From: Anaerolineae bacterium
GTDB taxonomy: Bacteria; Chloroflexota; Anaerolineae; Aggregatilineales; Phototrophicaceae
NCBI GenBank assembly: GCA_025454715.1
Contig: JALONY010000202.1
Location: forward strand, 1-5,079
Length of the DNA stretch: 5,079 nt
Direction: 5' to 3'
Both the position numbers and the translations under genes were made by a program. This document shows, piece after piece, positions 1 through 5,079 of this stretch; position 1 is the first letter of the stretch, and every line of letters starts with the position of its first letter. Below the pieces are notes generated by a model that saw nothing but the letters and a program-made list of their open reading frames with translations, had not been told where the DNA came from and searched no databases.

Positions 1-12
1 GGGGTGAGCCAT
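1..12 (-). CDS. Start of a downstream gene (first four codons only)
   Basis: An ATG lies four bases after the methyltransferase stop on the minus strand and reads M-A-H-P before the window ends. An AGTGA stretch overlapping that stop could act as a weak ribosome binding site. The tight spacing fits a third gene in the lipA-methyltransferase operon. Four codons give no information about product, so this is only a positional inference. Confidence 0.35.
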
Positions 13-16
13 AGCG

Positions 17-953
17 TCACTCGTTCAGGGCGGCCTTGAAGTCGTAAATCCCGTCGCGGACGGCATAGCGCAGGCCGGTGACGAGGCTGACCATCTCGTC
101 GCCCTCGCGCACCAGCGGGCCGCCGGTCTTGGGGCAGGCAAACAACGGGTCGAAGGTGCTGGGGTCGGCGTTGAAGGCGTTGGCGTGCGCGCTGTCTTTG
201 GGGTGCGGCACGTCGGCGCGGCGGCTGGCGCGGATGAAGATGCTGGGGGAGATGAACGCACCGGTATGCTGGAGCGCGCCATCCAGCTTGACCAACGTCT
301 CGAGGGGCAACAGGCGCTTGAACGCGCCCATGCGGAAGAACGAGACCGGCACGCGCCGCTCGACGGCGAAGCCGTTCAGGTTCAGCATATCGCGCATGAA
401 GCGGGGCTGAAACACGAAGTTCAGTTCGACGAACTCGTAAGGCTCGTAGCTGTACGGGCTCCACGACTGGCGGCGCAAGGCATAGCGGGCGATGGCCTTC
501 AGGTTGCGCTTGTTGGCGTGCTCGAGGATGAACGTGCCGTTGAGCGTCAGGACTTTGGCGACCTCGCGCAGGGCGGCGTTGACGTTCTTCATGTGGTGGA
601 TGGTGCGGATCATGCTGACGCCATCGAAGCGCGCCGGGCGGAACGGCAGGTGATAGGCATCGGCGGCCACATAGACGAATTTGTCGCTGGCGCCCAGCGT
701 CTCGCGGGCATATTCCAGAACCCGCCCCGATTTCGAGCAAGCGTTGGCCGCGCTCTGGCAACAGGCGGCGCAAGGCCACGCGCTCCACGCGGTCTTCATA
801 GTCACGCCCCTGCCCTTCCCAGAACTCGGTGCGGTAGTTCGAGCCTTCGTAGTCGCAGATGGTCGGGCGGTCGGGCGTGGTCTCGTCCATATAGGTCTCC
901 CAGATGTCCCGTTTCTCGAGGGCGCGGCGTGGGCGCGGCTCCGGCGCGCTCAC
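17..953 (-). pseudogene. SAM-dependent methyltransferase with Trm112-like tail, disrupted by deletion and frameshift
   Basis: This was a class I SAM-dependent methyltransferase (Methyltransf_11 type) of unknown substrate. The first reading frame, from 953 to about 722, encodes a typical N-terminus (CDYEGSNYRTEFWEGQG, then LLEIGAG, the start of SAM motif I). The homologous protein then resumes in another frame at about 720 with LEYARE and VAADAYHLPF, HHMKN and a long C-terminal half ending at 17. Comparison with the usual fold suggests about 20 residues between EIGAG and LEYARE are missing, including the strand whose acidic residue binds the SAM ribose. The frames fit a loss of 3n+2 bases. The C-terminus (from about 150) resembles a Trm112/UPF0434 zinc ribbon (CPKTGGPL, then RYAVRDGIYDF), but only one cysteine remains. 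Either GTG 953, overlapping the lipA stop as GTGA, or ATG 890, behind a good GGGAG, could start it. A sequencing or assembly error cannot be excluded. Confidence 0.82.
897..901 (-). promoter_or_regulatory. Ribosome binding site for alternative methyltransferase start at 890
   Basis: GGGAG on the minus strand lies six bases before an ATG at 890, inside the methyltransferase reading frame. It is a better ribosome binding site than anything in front of the GTG at 953, which has only a distant GAGAAAG. It argues that the protein may start at 890 and lack the first 21 residues of the longer reading. Confidence 0.45.
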
Positions 954-1936
954 GACTGCGCCGCTTTCTCGTCGGGCAGGTGGATGAAATTGAGCTTGGA
1001 CAACTCGCGCACTTGCAGGTCGGCGCGGTAGCTGCTGCGCACCAGCGGGCCGCTCTCGACCCATTTATAGCCCATCTCGAGGCCAAGCACGCGCAAGCGC
1101 TCGAACTCGTCGGGGGTGTAATAGCGCTGGATGGGCAAATGCCCCTTACTGGGCGACAAATATTGGCCGATGGTCAAGATATCGACGCCGACGCCAGCGA
1201 GGTCACGCATGACCTCGACCACCTCGTCGAACGTCTCGCCCAGCCCGACCATGATGCCGCTCTTGGTCAGCACCAGCGGCTGCATCTTCTTGGCGTTGCC
1301 CAGCGTGGCCAGCGTCCAAGCGTAATTGTCTTGCGGTTGCACCTGCTTGAACAAGCGCGGCACGGTCTCGACGTTGTGGTTGAGGATTTCGGGCTGGGCG
1401 TCCATCACGATTTTGAGGGCGGCCTCGCTGCCCTTGAAGTCGGGGATGAGCACCTCGATCGAGCACCCGGGCTGGAGCTGGCGGATGCGCTTGATGACCA
1501 TCGCGAAAATCGGGGCACCGCCATCGGCGCGCTCATCGCGGTTGACGCTGGTAATCACGACGTGGCGCAGGTTCATGGCGCGCACGCTCTCGGCCACGCG
1601 GTTGGGCTCCGCCCAGTCCAGCGGCGAGGGGCGACCGGTCTTGATGTCGCAGAACCCGCACGAGCGGGTGCAGGTGTCGCCCATCATCAAGAAGGTGGCG
1701 GTGCCGCGCCCCCAGCATTCGGAGATGTTGGGGCATTGGGCTTCTTCGCAGACGGTGTGCAGCTCTTTCGAGCGCATCAGGTCATAGACTTTTTGGTATT
1801 CGTCGCCCCCGGGGGCGCGCACCTTAATCCACGGCGGGCGGCGGCGCGGGTGGCGCGGGTCGGGCTGCCAATCGGCGTTGGGGTCGGGGGTCGTCCCACT
1901 GATGGGGATGGCGTCGGGGTCGATGAGGAGGGTCAC
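950..1936 (-). CDS. lipA: Lipoyl synthase (radical SAM)
   Basis: Lipoyl synthase inserts two sulfur atoms at C6 and C8 of the octanoyl group on lipoyl-carrier domains of 2-oxoacid dehydrogenases and the glycine cleavage H protein, in the cytosol. Numbered from the GTG at 1936, the protein has 328 residues, normal for the family. It carries the auxiliary-cluster motif C-x4-C-x5-C (C63, C68, C74, in [12 protein letters not shown]) and the radical SAM motif C-x3-C-x2-C (C89, C93, C96, in CTRSCGFC). It also has [10 protein letters not shown] and the C-terminal RSSY (300-303), whose serine ligates the auxiliary cluster. All catalytic elements are intact. A longer reading from GTG 1951 is open, but only the 1936 GTG has a ribosome binding site (GGAG, nine bases upstream). 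The stop overlaps the possible GTG start of the methyltransferase (GTGA). A CRP-type operator and an extended -10 lie upstream. Confidence 0.97.
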   Translation of the reverse strand: MTLLIDPDAIPISGTTPDPNADWQPDPRHPRRRPPWIKVRAPGGDEYQKVYDLMRSKELHTVCEEAQCPNISECWGRGTATFLMMGDTCTRSCGFCDIKTGRPSPLDWAEPNRVAESVRAMNLRHVVITSVNRDERADGGAPIFAMVIKRIRQLQPGCSIEVLIPDFKGSEAALKIVMDAQPEILNHNVETVPRLFKQVQPQDNYAWTLATLGNAKKMQPLVLTKSGIMVGLGETFDEVVEVMRDLAGVGVDILTIGQYLSPSKGHLPIQRYYTPDEFERLRVLGLEMGYKWVESGPLVRSSYRADLQVRELSKLNFIHLPDEKAAQS

Positions 1937-1945
1937 GGTTCGGGA

Positions 1946-1949
1946 CTCC
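1946..1949 (-). promoter_or_regulatory. Ribosome binding site deciding the lipA start
   Basis: GGAG on the minus strand sits nine bases before the GTG at 1936. No purine-rich site precedes the alternative in-frame GTG at 1951, so this site favours the shorter lipA reading. Confidence 0.5.
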
Positions 1950-1971
1950 ACACACTGAACGTTACGCTTCT

Positions 1972-1980
1972 ATAGTACCA
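1972..1980 (-). promoter_or_regulatory. Candidate extended -10 of the lipA promoter
   Basis: The minus strand reads TGG TACTAT here: a TGn extension directly before a hexamer matching TATAAT at four positions. No -35 resembling TTGACA is present at 16-18 bases. A start point near 1965 would give a leader of about 29 bases before the GTG at 1936, containing its ribosome binding site. A missing -35 together with a nearby activator-type operator is typical of activator-dependent promoters. Confidence 0.4.
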
Positions 1981-1997
1981 CAGCGGCGGGCAAAAAC

Positions 1998-2013
1998 CGT
2001 GACCAACATCACA
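1998..2013 (-). promoter_or_regulatory. CRP-type operator (TGTGA-N6-TCACG) upstream of lipA
   Basis: On the minus strand this reads TGTGATGTTGGTCACG, matching nine of the ten fixed positions of the CRP consensus TGTGA-N6-TCACA, with a perfect GTGA-N6-TCAC inverted repeat. Its centre (2005.5) is about 41 bases upstream of the start point predicted from the extended -10, the spacing of class II activation by Crp/Fnr-family proteins. An FNR reading (TTGAT-N4-ATCAA) fits less well. The palindrome is followed on the minus strand by GG and five T, so a weak terminator for the upstream gene is an alternative, but the stem is only about four or five base pairs. Confidence 0.5.
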
Positions 2014-2032
2014 GGCGCGGGGCGGGCGGTGG

Positions 2033-2052
2033 GGTGGTGGCGTGTCACCACC
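2033..2052 (-). terminator. GC-rich stem-loop after the galactokinase-like gene
   Basis: A perfect seven-base-pair stem (2033-2039 with 2046-2052, GGTGGTG/CACCACC on the plus strand) encloses a six-base loop. It begins three bases after the stop codon of the minus-strand gene. Its position suits a transcript end or 3' stabilising hairpin, but no T-run follows it directly; the nearest is the five T at 1992-1996. It is therefore not a canonical intrinsic terminator. Confidence 0.3.
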
Positions 2053-2054
2053 GC

Positions 2055-2495
2055 TCAGCGCTTGGCCGCATCAATCAGCTTGACCAGCGAGTCGGGGGTG
2101 TAGGGGCGGTCGTGTAGCGCGTGCAGCAAGGCCGCCACCGCCACCGCCAAGCCATACTCGAAACGCGGCGTGTTCGGGCGCTCGCCCATCAACGCCACCG
2201 ACAAGCCCGGCACATCCAACCCCTCCGCGCACAATTTGACCATCACACGGGCGGGCAACTGCGCCCATTGCGGCAACGGGCGGTGGTTGACCCCCTCGCC
2301 GCGCCGCGCCGATTGCCACGTGAAGGCCGCCCGCCCGCCCAATTCGGCGCAGGCCAGCGTAAAGCGGGCGTCATCGGTCGGCAAGCCAGCCGCCCACGCC
2401 TCATAACCGACGGCTTGCACGGTGTGGGTCGGGCGCTTGCCCGGGAAGTAGGTCTGGAAGGTCGAGAGGAGGTGCAGGGGGACATCCGTTTCCAC
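2055..2495 (-). CDS. Short galactokinase-like (GHMP N-terminal) protein lacking the ATP-binding motif
   Basis: The product is 146 residues from the GTG at 2495. By eye it tracks the first 140-150 residues of galactokinases: a PTHTVQAVG segment (22-30) like the PTHxVRAPG that opens the fold, and GLDVPGLSVALMGERP (92-107) like the strand before the ATP loop. An alanine-rich helix then follows. The ATP-binding GLSSSA signature is replaced by RFEYGLA (111-117), the GEHTDYN substrate motif is not recognisable, and the second half of a kinase (normally about 350-390 residues) is absent. Catalysis is therefore unlikely; it may be a relic or a repurposed domain. An ATG at 2612 gives a 185-residue reading, but a near-consensus promoter lies downstream of that ATG. 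The GTG at 2495 has a GAGG nine bases upstream; TTG 2525 has none. No signal peptide or membrane segment is evident. The family link is an inference without a search. Confidence 0.55.
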   Translation of the reverse strand: METDVPLHLLSTFQTYFPGKRPTHTVQAVGYEAWAAGLPTDDARFTLACAELGGRAAFTWQSARRGEGVNHRPLPQWAQLPARVMVKLCAEGLDVPGLSVALMGERPNTPRFEYGLAVAVAALLHALHDRPYTPDSLVKLIDAAKR

Positions 2496-2504
2496 GGTCA
2501 AAAG

Positions 2505-2508
2505 CCTC
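2505..2508 (-). promoter_or_regulatory. Ribosome binding site for the galactokinase-like gene
   Basis: GAGG on the minus strand stands nine bases before the GTG at 2495. It is the only purine-rich site between the predicted transcription start (about 2566) and the conserved part of the protein, so it supports the shorter start. Confidence 0.4.
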
Positions 2509-2570
2509 GGGGTATCGATAAACAAGGTGGTGCGATGGTGGGAGGTGGGGCGGTCGCGCCCATCGTGCGG

Positions 2571-2577
2571 TATTATA
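2571..2577 (+). promoter_or_regulatory. Symmetric -10 (TATTATA), possible divergent promoter for the TIR-glycosylase gene
   Basis: TATTATA reads TATTAT on the plus strand (five of six matches to TATAAT) and TATAAT on the minus strand. Symmetric -10 elements of the TATNATA type are known to drive divergent transcription in bacteria. A plus-strand start near 2583 would give a leader of about 40 bases before the GTG at 2624. No plus-strand -35 is recognisable at the right distance, so the plus-direction activity is weakly supported. Confidence 0.35.
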
Positions 2578-2600
2578 AACCCGTCAGGGGCGGCTGTTAA
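2572..2600 (-). promoter_or_regulatory. Near-consensus sigma70-type promoter of the galactokinase-like gene
   Basis: The minus strand carries TTAACA (-35, 2600-2595; five of six matches), exactly 17 bases, then TATAAT (-10, 2577-2572; six of six). This is by far the best promoter in the window and stands out in GC-rich DNA. Transcription should begin near 2565-2566, giving a leader of about 70 bases before the GTG at 2495. It overlaps the first codons of the longest reading of the gene, so that longer reading cannot be translated from this transcript. Confidence 0.75.
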
Positions 2601-2623
2601 TTCTGAACTCATCGGGGGGCGAC

Positions 2624-3709
2624 GTGGCGCGCATTTTCATCAACTACCGGCGGCAGGACAGCGAGGGCTACGCGGGGCGCTTGTACGACCATCTGTTGCG
2701 CCATTTCGACGCCGAGCAGGTGTTCATGGACGTGGACTCCATCCCCCCGGGGGTCGATTTCGTCACGTTCCTCGACGACGCCATCGCCCAGTGCGACGTG
2801 TTGCTGGCGGTGATGGGCGCCCAATGGGAGGACGTGTGCGAGAGCGACGGGACGCGCCGCCTGATGCTCGAGACCGACTTCGTCCGCGTCGAAATCGCCT
2901 CGGCCTTGCGCCAAAAGAAAATCGTGATTCCGGTCTTGGTCGGCGGGGGCAAGATGCCCAGCACCGCCAACCTGCCCGACGACCTCAAGCCGCTGTTGCG
3001 CCGCAACTCGTTCGAGGTCAAACACGCGCAGTTCGCCGCCGACGTTGACCGCTTGGCCGACGCCATCCGGCGCGTCGCCTCGCCCAAGCCGTTGCTGACC
3101 AGCGCGGAGCGCGCCGAAAAAGAGGCCGCGCTCAAGGCCATCCGCCTCGACCTGATGAACGCCACCGACTCGCCCTTATATGAATTGCGCCAAGCCAAGC
3201 GGCATTTTCCGGTGCTGGGCGACGGCAACCCCGACGCCTCGCTGTTGTTCATCTCCGAAGCACCCGGGGTGAACGAGGCCAAAGAAGGCCGCCCGTTTTT
3301 CGGGCAGGCCGGTGCGGTGCTCAACGAGATGCTGGACAGCATCGGGCTGCACCGCGAGGATGTGTACGTGACCAATTTCGTGCTCGATTATTTGGGCGCC
3401 AAGCGTGAGCCGACCCGTGACGAAATCGCGTATTACGCCCCGTTCGTTGACCGCGTGCTGGACGTGGTGCGCCCGACGGTCATCGTGGCGATGGGCGGCA
3501 CGGCGGCGCGGGTGTTGCTCACCCGTTTCGACCAGCCGGAAGCGCGGGACAAGATTAGCCAGATACACGGCAAGCTCATGCCGGTCGAGGCACCATGGGG
3601 CGGGGCGTTGCACATCGTCCCGACCTACCACCCCGCCGCGGTGCTGTATAGCGCAAGCTGGAAGGCGTGGCTGCGCGAGGACTTCCAGAAGCTGCGCATG
3701 TTCGTTTAG
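2624..3709 (+). CDS. TIR domain fused to family 4-type uracil-DNA glycosylase domain lacking the Fe-S cysteines
   Basis: A single uninterrupted ORF of 361 residues encodes two domains. Residues 3 to about 150 are a bacterial TIR domain: IFINYRRQDS at the first strand, the MDVDSIPPG loop (35-43), CDVLLAVMGAQW (57-68), and DFVRVEIASAL with E90 as the predicted catalytic glutamate of NAD-cleaving TIRs. A charged helical linker (about 155-180) leads to a family 4 uracil-DNA glycosylase-like domain (about 180-361). That domain has SEAPGVNEAKEGRPFFGQAG (211-230, motif A; E212, E218, F226), VYVTN (N251), IVAMGGTAA, and PTYHPA (H336, motif B). The four iron-sulfur cysteines of the family align to A180, S183, D255 and Y271, so the cluster is absent while the base-binding pocket looks kept. 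The start is GTG behind a G-rich stretch, and the TIR fold begins at once. Being cytosolic with no signal peptide, it may be a TIR effector gated by a DNA or nucleotide sensor. That role is an inference; a repair enzyme with an added domain is the alternative. Confidence 0.93.
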   Translation: MARIFINYRRQDSEGYAGRLYDHLLRHFDAEQVFMDVDSIPPGVDFVTFLDDAIAQCDVLLAVMGAQWEDVCESDGTRRLMLETDFVRVEIASALRQKKIVIPVLVGGGKMPSTANLPDDLKPLLRRNSFEVKHAQFAADVDRLADAIRRVASPKPLLTSAERAEKEAALKAIRLDLMNATDSPLYELRQAKRHFPVLGDGNPDASLLFISEAPGVNEAKEGRPFFGQAGAVLNEMLDSIGLHREDVYVTNFVLDYLGAKREPTRDEIAYYAPFVDRVLDVVRPTVIVAMGGTAARVLLTRFDQPEARDKISQIHGKLMPVEAPWGGALHIVPTYHPAAVLYSASWKAWLREDFQKLRMFV

Positions 3710-3710
3710 C

Positions 3711-5079
3711 TCAGCGGGCTGCCCCCTGCGCCCACCCCTCGATGAGCGGTTTGGCTTGCTTGTAGCCCAGCTCGACGATGCGGTGATAGGCCGTGAAATC
3801 CAGCCCGCTGATGCCGCTGGTCTCCAGTTGCAAAATCAGGTCGTCCGAGTAGCCTTGCAGCGCGGTCTTGATGCGCAACACGTTGAACAGCTCGATGGCG
3901 CGCACCACCAACGTCGGGATGGTCGGCAAGTCCATGCGCTTGCCGAACGGGTTCAGCCGGTTGAGCAACACGCGCCACCCCGAAATATACTCGTCGGTGA
4001 CGGTATAAAACGGGATGTTGTCGTTGAGCGGCGAGGCCAACACCCCTATCAAGCGGCACCCGCCCAAGAACTCACGGGCGGGGGCGGTCGGGAAGTTGTC
4101 CAACAGGCCGCCGTCGATGAGCACCTCGTTATCGTGCAGCAAAGGCGTAAACACGCCCGGGATGGCGGTCGAGGCGCGGATGGCGCGCCGCAACGAGCCG
4201 CGCTTGTGCACGATGGGCACCGCGCTGGACATGCTGGACGACACCGCAAAAAACGGCGTCCACAAATCCTCGATCATCGTCTCGCCGAACACCTCGCGGT
4301 AGATGGTCGAAATCTTGCGCGAGGCCATCAGCGACACGAACGGCAGGGTATAGTCGAAAATCGCCCGTGACGAGGCGAATTTGCCGGTCGCCTTCAGCAA
4401 CTCGTCAATCGACGGGTTGAGGATGTAGGCCGCCCCGACCAACCCGCCGATGCTGGTGCCGCAAATCAAATCGAGCTCCAAACCGGCCTCTTCGAGCGCC
4501 TTGATGACCCCGATGTGCGCCAAGCCCCGCGCCCCTCCCCCGCTCAGCACCAGCCCGACCGATTTGCCGACCATGCGGCGTGTCAGGCGGTGGACGTGCT
4601 GGGGGGTGCCCAGCCGCACGTGGTGGTGCGCCCGCACGTCACGCCGATCCAGCCAGTCGGCGGTGCCGTTGGGCTGATCGGTGGTGCTGGGGTGCAGCAA
4701 CACCAGCTCGACCGGCAAGCGCGGGTATTGCTCGCGGATGGCGCGCTCGATGCGCGTTAGCTCCGGCGATTGGGTGGCGTCGGCCAGCAAATACACGCGG
4801 TCGGCTTGGCGCAGGCAACGGCGCGTCCACGGCGTCCAGCCCGCCTGCCCGATATACAGCAAGCTGTCGAACGAGGTTTCGAGGTTGCTCAGCCAGCCCG
4901 CCACCACCGCGCTCATCGGGGTGCCGGTGTCGGTGTCGTGCGCGCCATCCACCCCAAACTCGCCGTCGAACCGCTCGGAGTCGAGCAAGAGGGTGCGCCC
5001 GTGCTTGGCCAGCCCGCTGGTCAGCGCTTGGACGAAACTGGCGGGCGGGTGCTGGTGCAGCGGGATGACCGCGATGTTG
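3711..5079 (-). CDS. NTE-type patatin-like phospholipase (5' end outside the window)
   Basis: This patatin-like serine hydrolase, of the neuropathy-target-esterase/lysophospholipase type, would cleave acyl chains from membrane (lyso)phospholipids. Counting from the first visible codon (5078), 455 residues are present. Residues 1-165 are the region that precedes the patatin core in NTE-like proteins (NIAVIPL, then TPWTRRCLRQADRVYLLADA, ELVLLHP, HHHVRLG). The core has the oxyanion loop GGGARG (180-185), the nucleophile motif GTSIGG with S209, and the catalytic Asp in DGG (D322), so the Ser-Asp dyad is intact. The frame stays open to the window edge, and the residues upstream of a TTG at 4988 match the family, so that TTG is not the start. 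Cyclic-nucleotide-binding domains, common in this family, would lie further upstream if present. Its stop faces the stop of the TIR-glycosylase gene with one base between them and no terminator hairpin visible. Confidence 0.95.
   Translation of the reverse strand, partial: NIAVIPLHQHPPASFVQALTSGLAKHGRTLLLDSERFDGEFGVDGAHDTDTGTPMSAVVAGWLSNLETSFDSLLYIGQAGWTPWTRRCLRQADRVYLLADATQSPELTRIERAIREQYPRLPVELVLLHPSTTDQPNGTADWLDRRDVRAHHHVRLGTPQHVHRLTRRMVGKSVGLVLSGGGARGLAHIGVIKALEEAGLELDLICGTSIGGLVGAAYILNPSIDELLKATGKFASSRAIFDYTLPFVSLMASRKISTIYREVFGETMIEDLWTPFFAVSSSMSSAVPIVHKRGSLRRAIRASTAIPGVFTPLLHDNEVLIDGGLLDNFPTAPAREFLGGCRLIGVLASPLNDNIPFYTVTDEYISGWRVLLNRLNPFGKRMDLPTIPTLVVRAIELFNVLRIKTALQGYSDDLILQLETSGISGLDFTAYHRIVELGYKQAKPLIEGWAQGAAR

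Noticed and set aside
780..805. ATG at 805 as the start of a 262-residue methyltransferase
   Set aside because: The first 27 or so residues of that reading are the wrong frame of an upstream methyltransferase N-terminus. The family-like sequence upstream is in another frame, so this ATG is an artefact of the frameshift.
109..1053. Direct repeat of about 17 bases (GCGCACCAGCGGGCCGC) near 109 and 1037
   Set aside because: Both copies lie in coding sequence and encode the common tetra- to pentapeptide GPLVR, in the methyltransferase tail and in lipA just before RSSY. Shared codon preference explains it, and there is no sign of a mobile element.
185..1975. A 596-codon plus-strand ORF
   Set aside because: It is antisense to lipA and the methyltransferase. 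Its low-complexity composition, rich in Arg, Ala, His and Gly, is typical of shadow frames in GC-rich DNA, whereas lipA on the other strand is unmistakable.
3405..4370. A 321-codon plus-strand ORF spanning the gene junction
   Set aside because: It is out of frame with the TIR-UDG gene and then antisense to the patatin. It has no recognisable motif and an Arg/Ala-rich composition.
4986..4988. TTG at 4988 as the patatin start
   Set aside because: The frame is open upstream to the window edge, and the 30 residues before it match the NTE-type region, so the gene continues outside the window.
3711..5079. Patatin as a CBASS-type (CapV) effector partnered with the TIR gene
   Set aside because: The N-terminal region is of the NTE type, no nucleotide cyclase is seen, and the genes converge rather than form an operon.

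Overview
This is a high-GC bacterial window with strong G/C preference at third codon positions. By eye, several proteins resemble those of Chloroflexota (Anaerolineae-type) genomes: a SAM methyltransferase with a Trm112-like tail, an NTE-type patatin, and a TIR domain fused to another domain. The phylum is an inference from remembered family resemblance; no search was run.

Left part (1-2057, minus strand). lipA (lipoyl synthase) is followed by a methyltransferase gene. A GTGA overlap may couple the two, and a further gene appears to start at the window's left edge. The methyltransferase is broken: a deletion plus frameshift near 718-724 removes the rest of the SAM-binding motif and the following strand. 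Upstream of lipA lies a near-consensus CRP-type operator (TGTGA-N6-TCACG). Its centre is about 41 bases upstream of the start point predicted from an extended -10, the geometry of a class II activator site.

Middle (2055-2623). A short minus-strand gene resembles the N-terminal part of a galactokinase (GHMP kinase), but its ATP-binding GLSSSA signature is replaced and the rest of the kinase is absent. A near-consensus sigma70 promoter (TTAACA, 17 bp, TATAAT) lies inside the longest reading of this ORF, so the start must lie further in. The -10 is the symmetric TATTATA, which could fire in both directions and so also serve the divergent gene on its right.

Right part (2624-5079). A plus-strand gene encodes one continuous protein with an N-terminal TIR domain (probable NADase, with the predicted catalytic Glu present) and a C-terminal family 4-type uracil-DNA glycosylase domain. 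The glycosylase pocket motifs are kept, but all four iron-sulfur cysteines are substituted. This is the most notable object in the window and a candidate DNA-lesion- or uracil-sensing TIR effector. It converges, with one base between the stops, on a minus-strand NTE-type patatin-like phospholipase whose 5' part continues beyond the window.

The lipA-methyltransferase block looks like housekeeping with a decayed partner. The TIR-glycosylase gene looks like an accessory, possibly defence-related, single-gene module. Nothing in the sequence shows that the patatin works with it. No RNA genes, insertion sequences or CRISPR arrays were seen.
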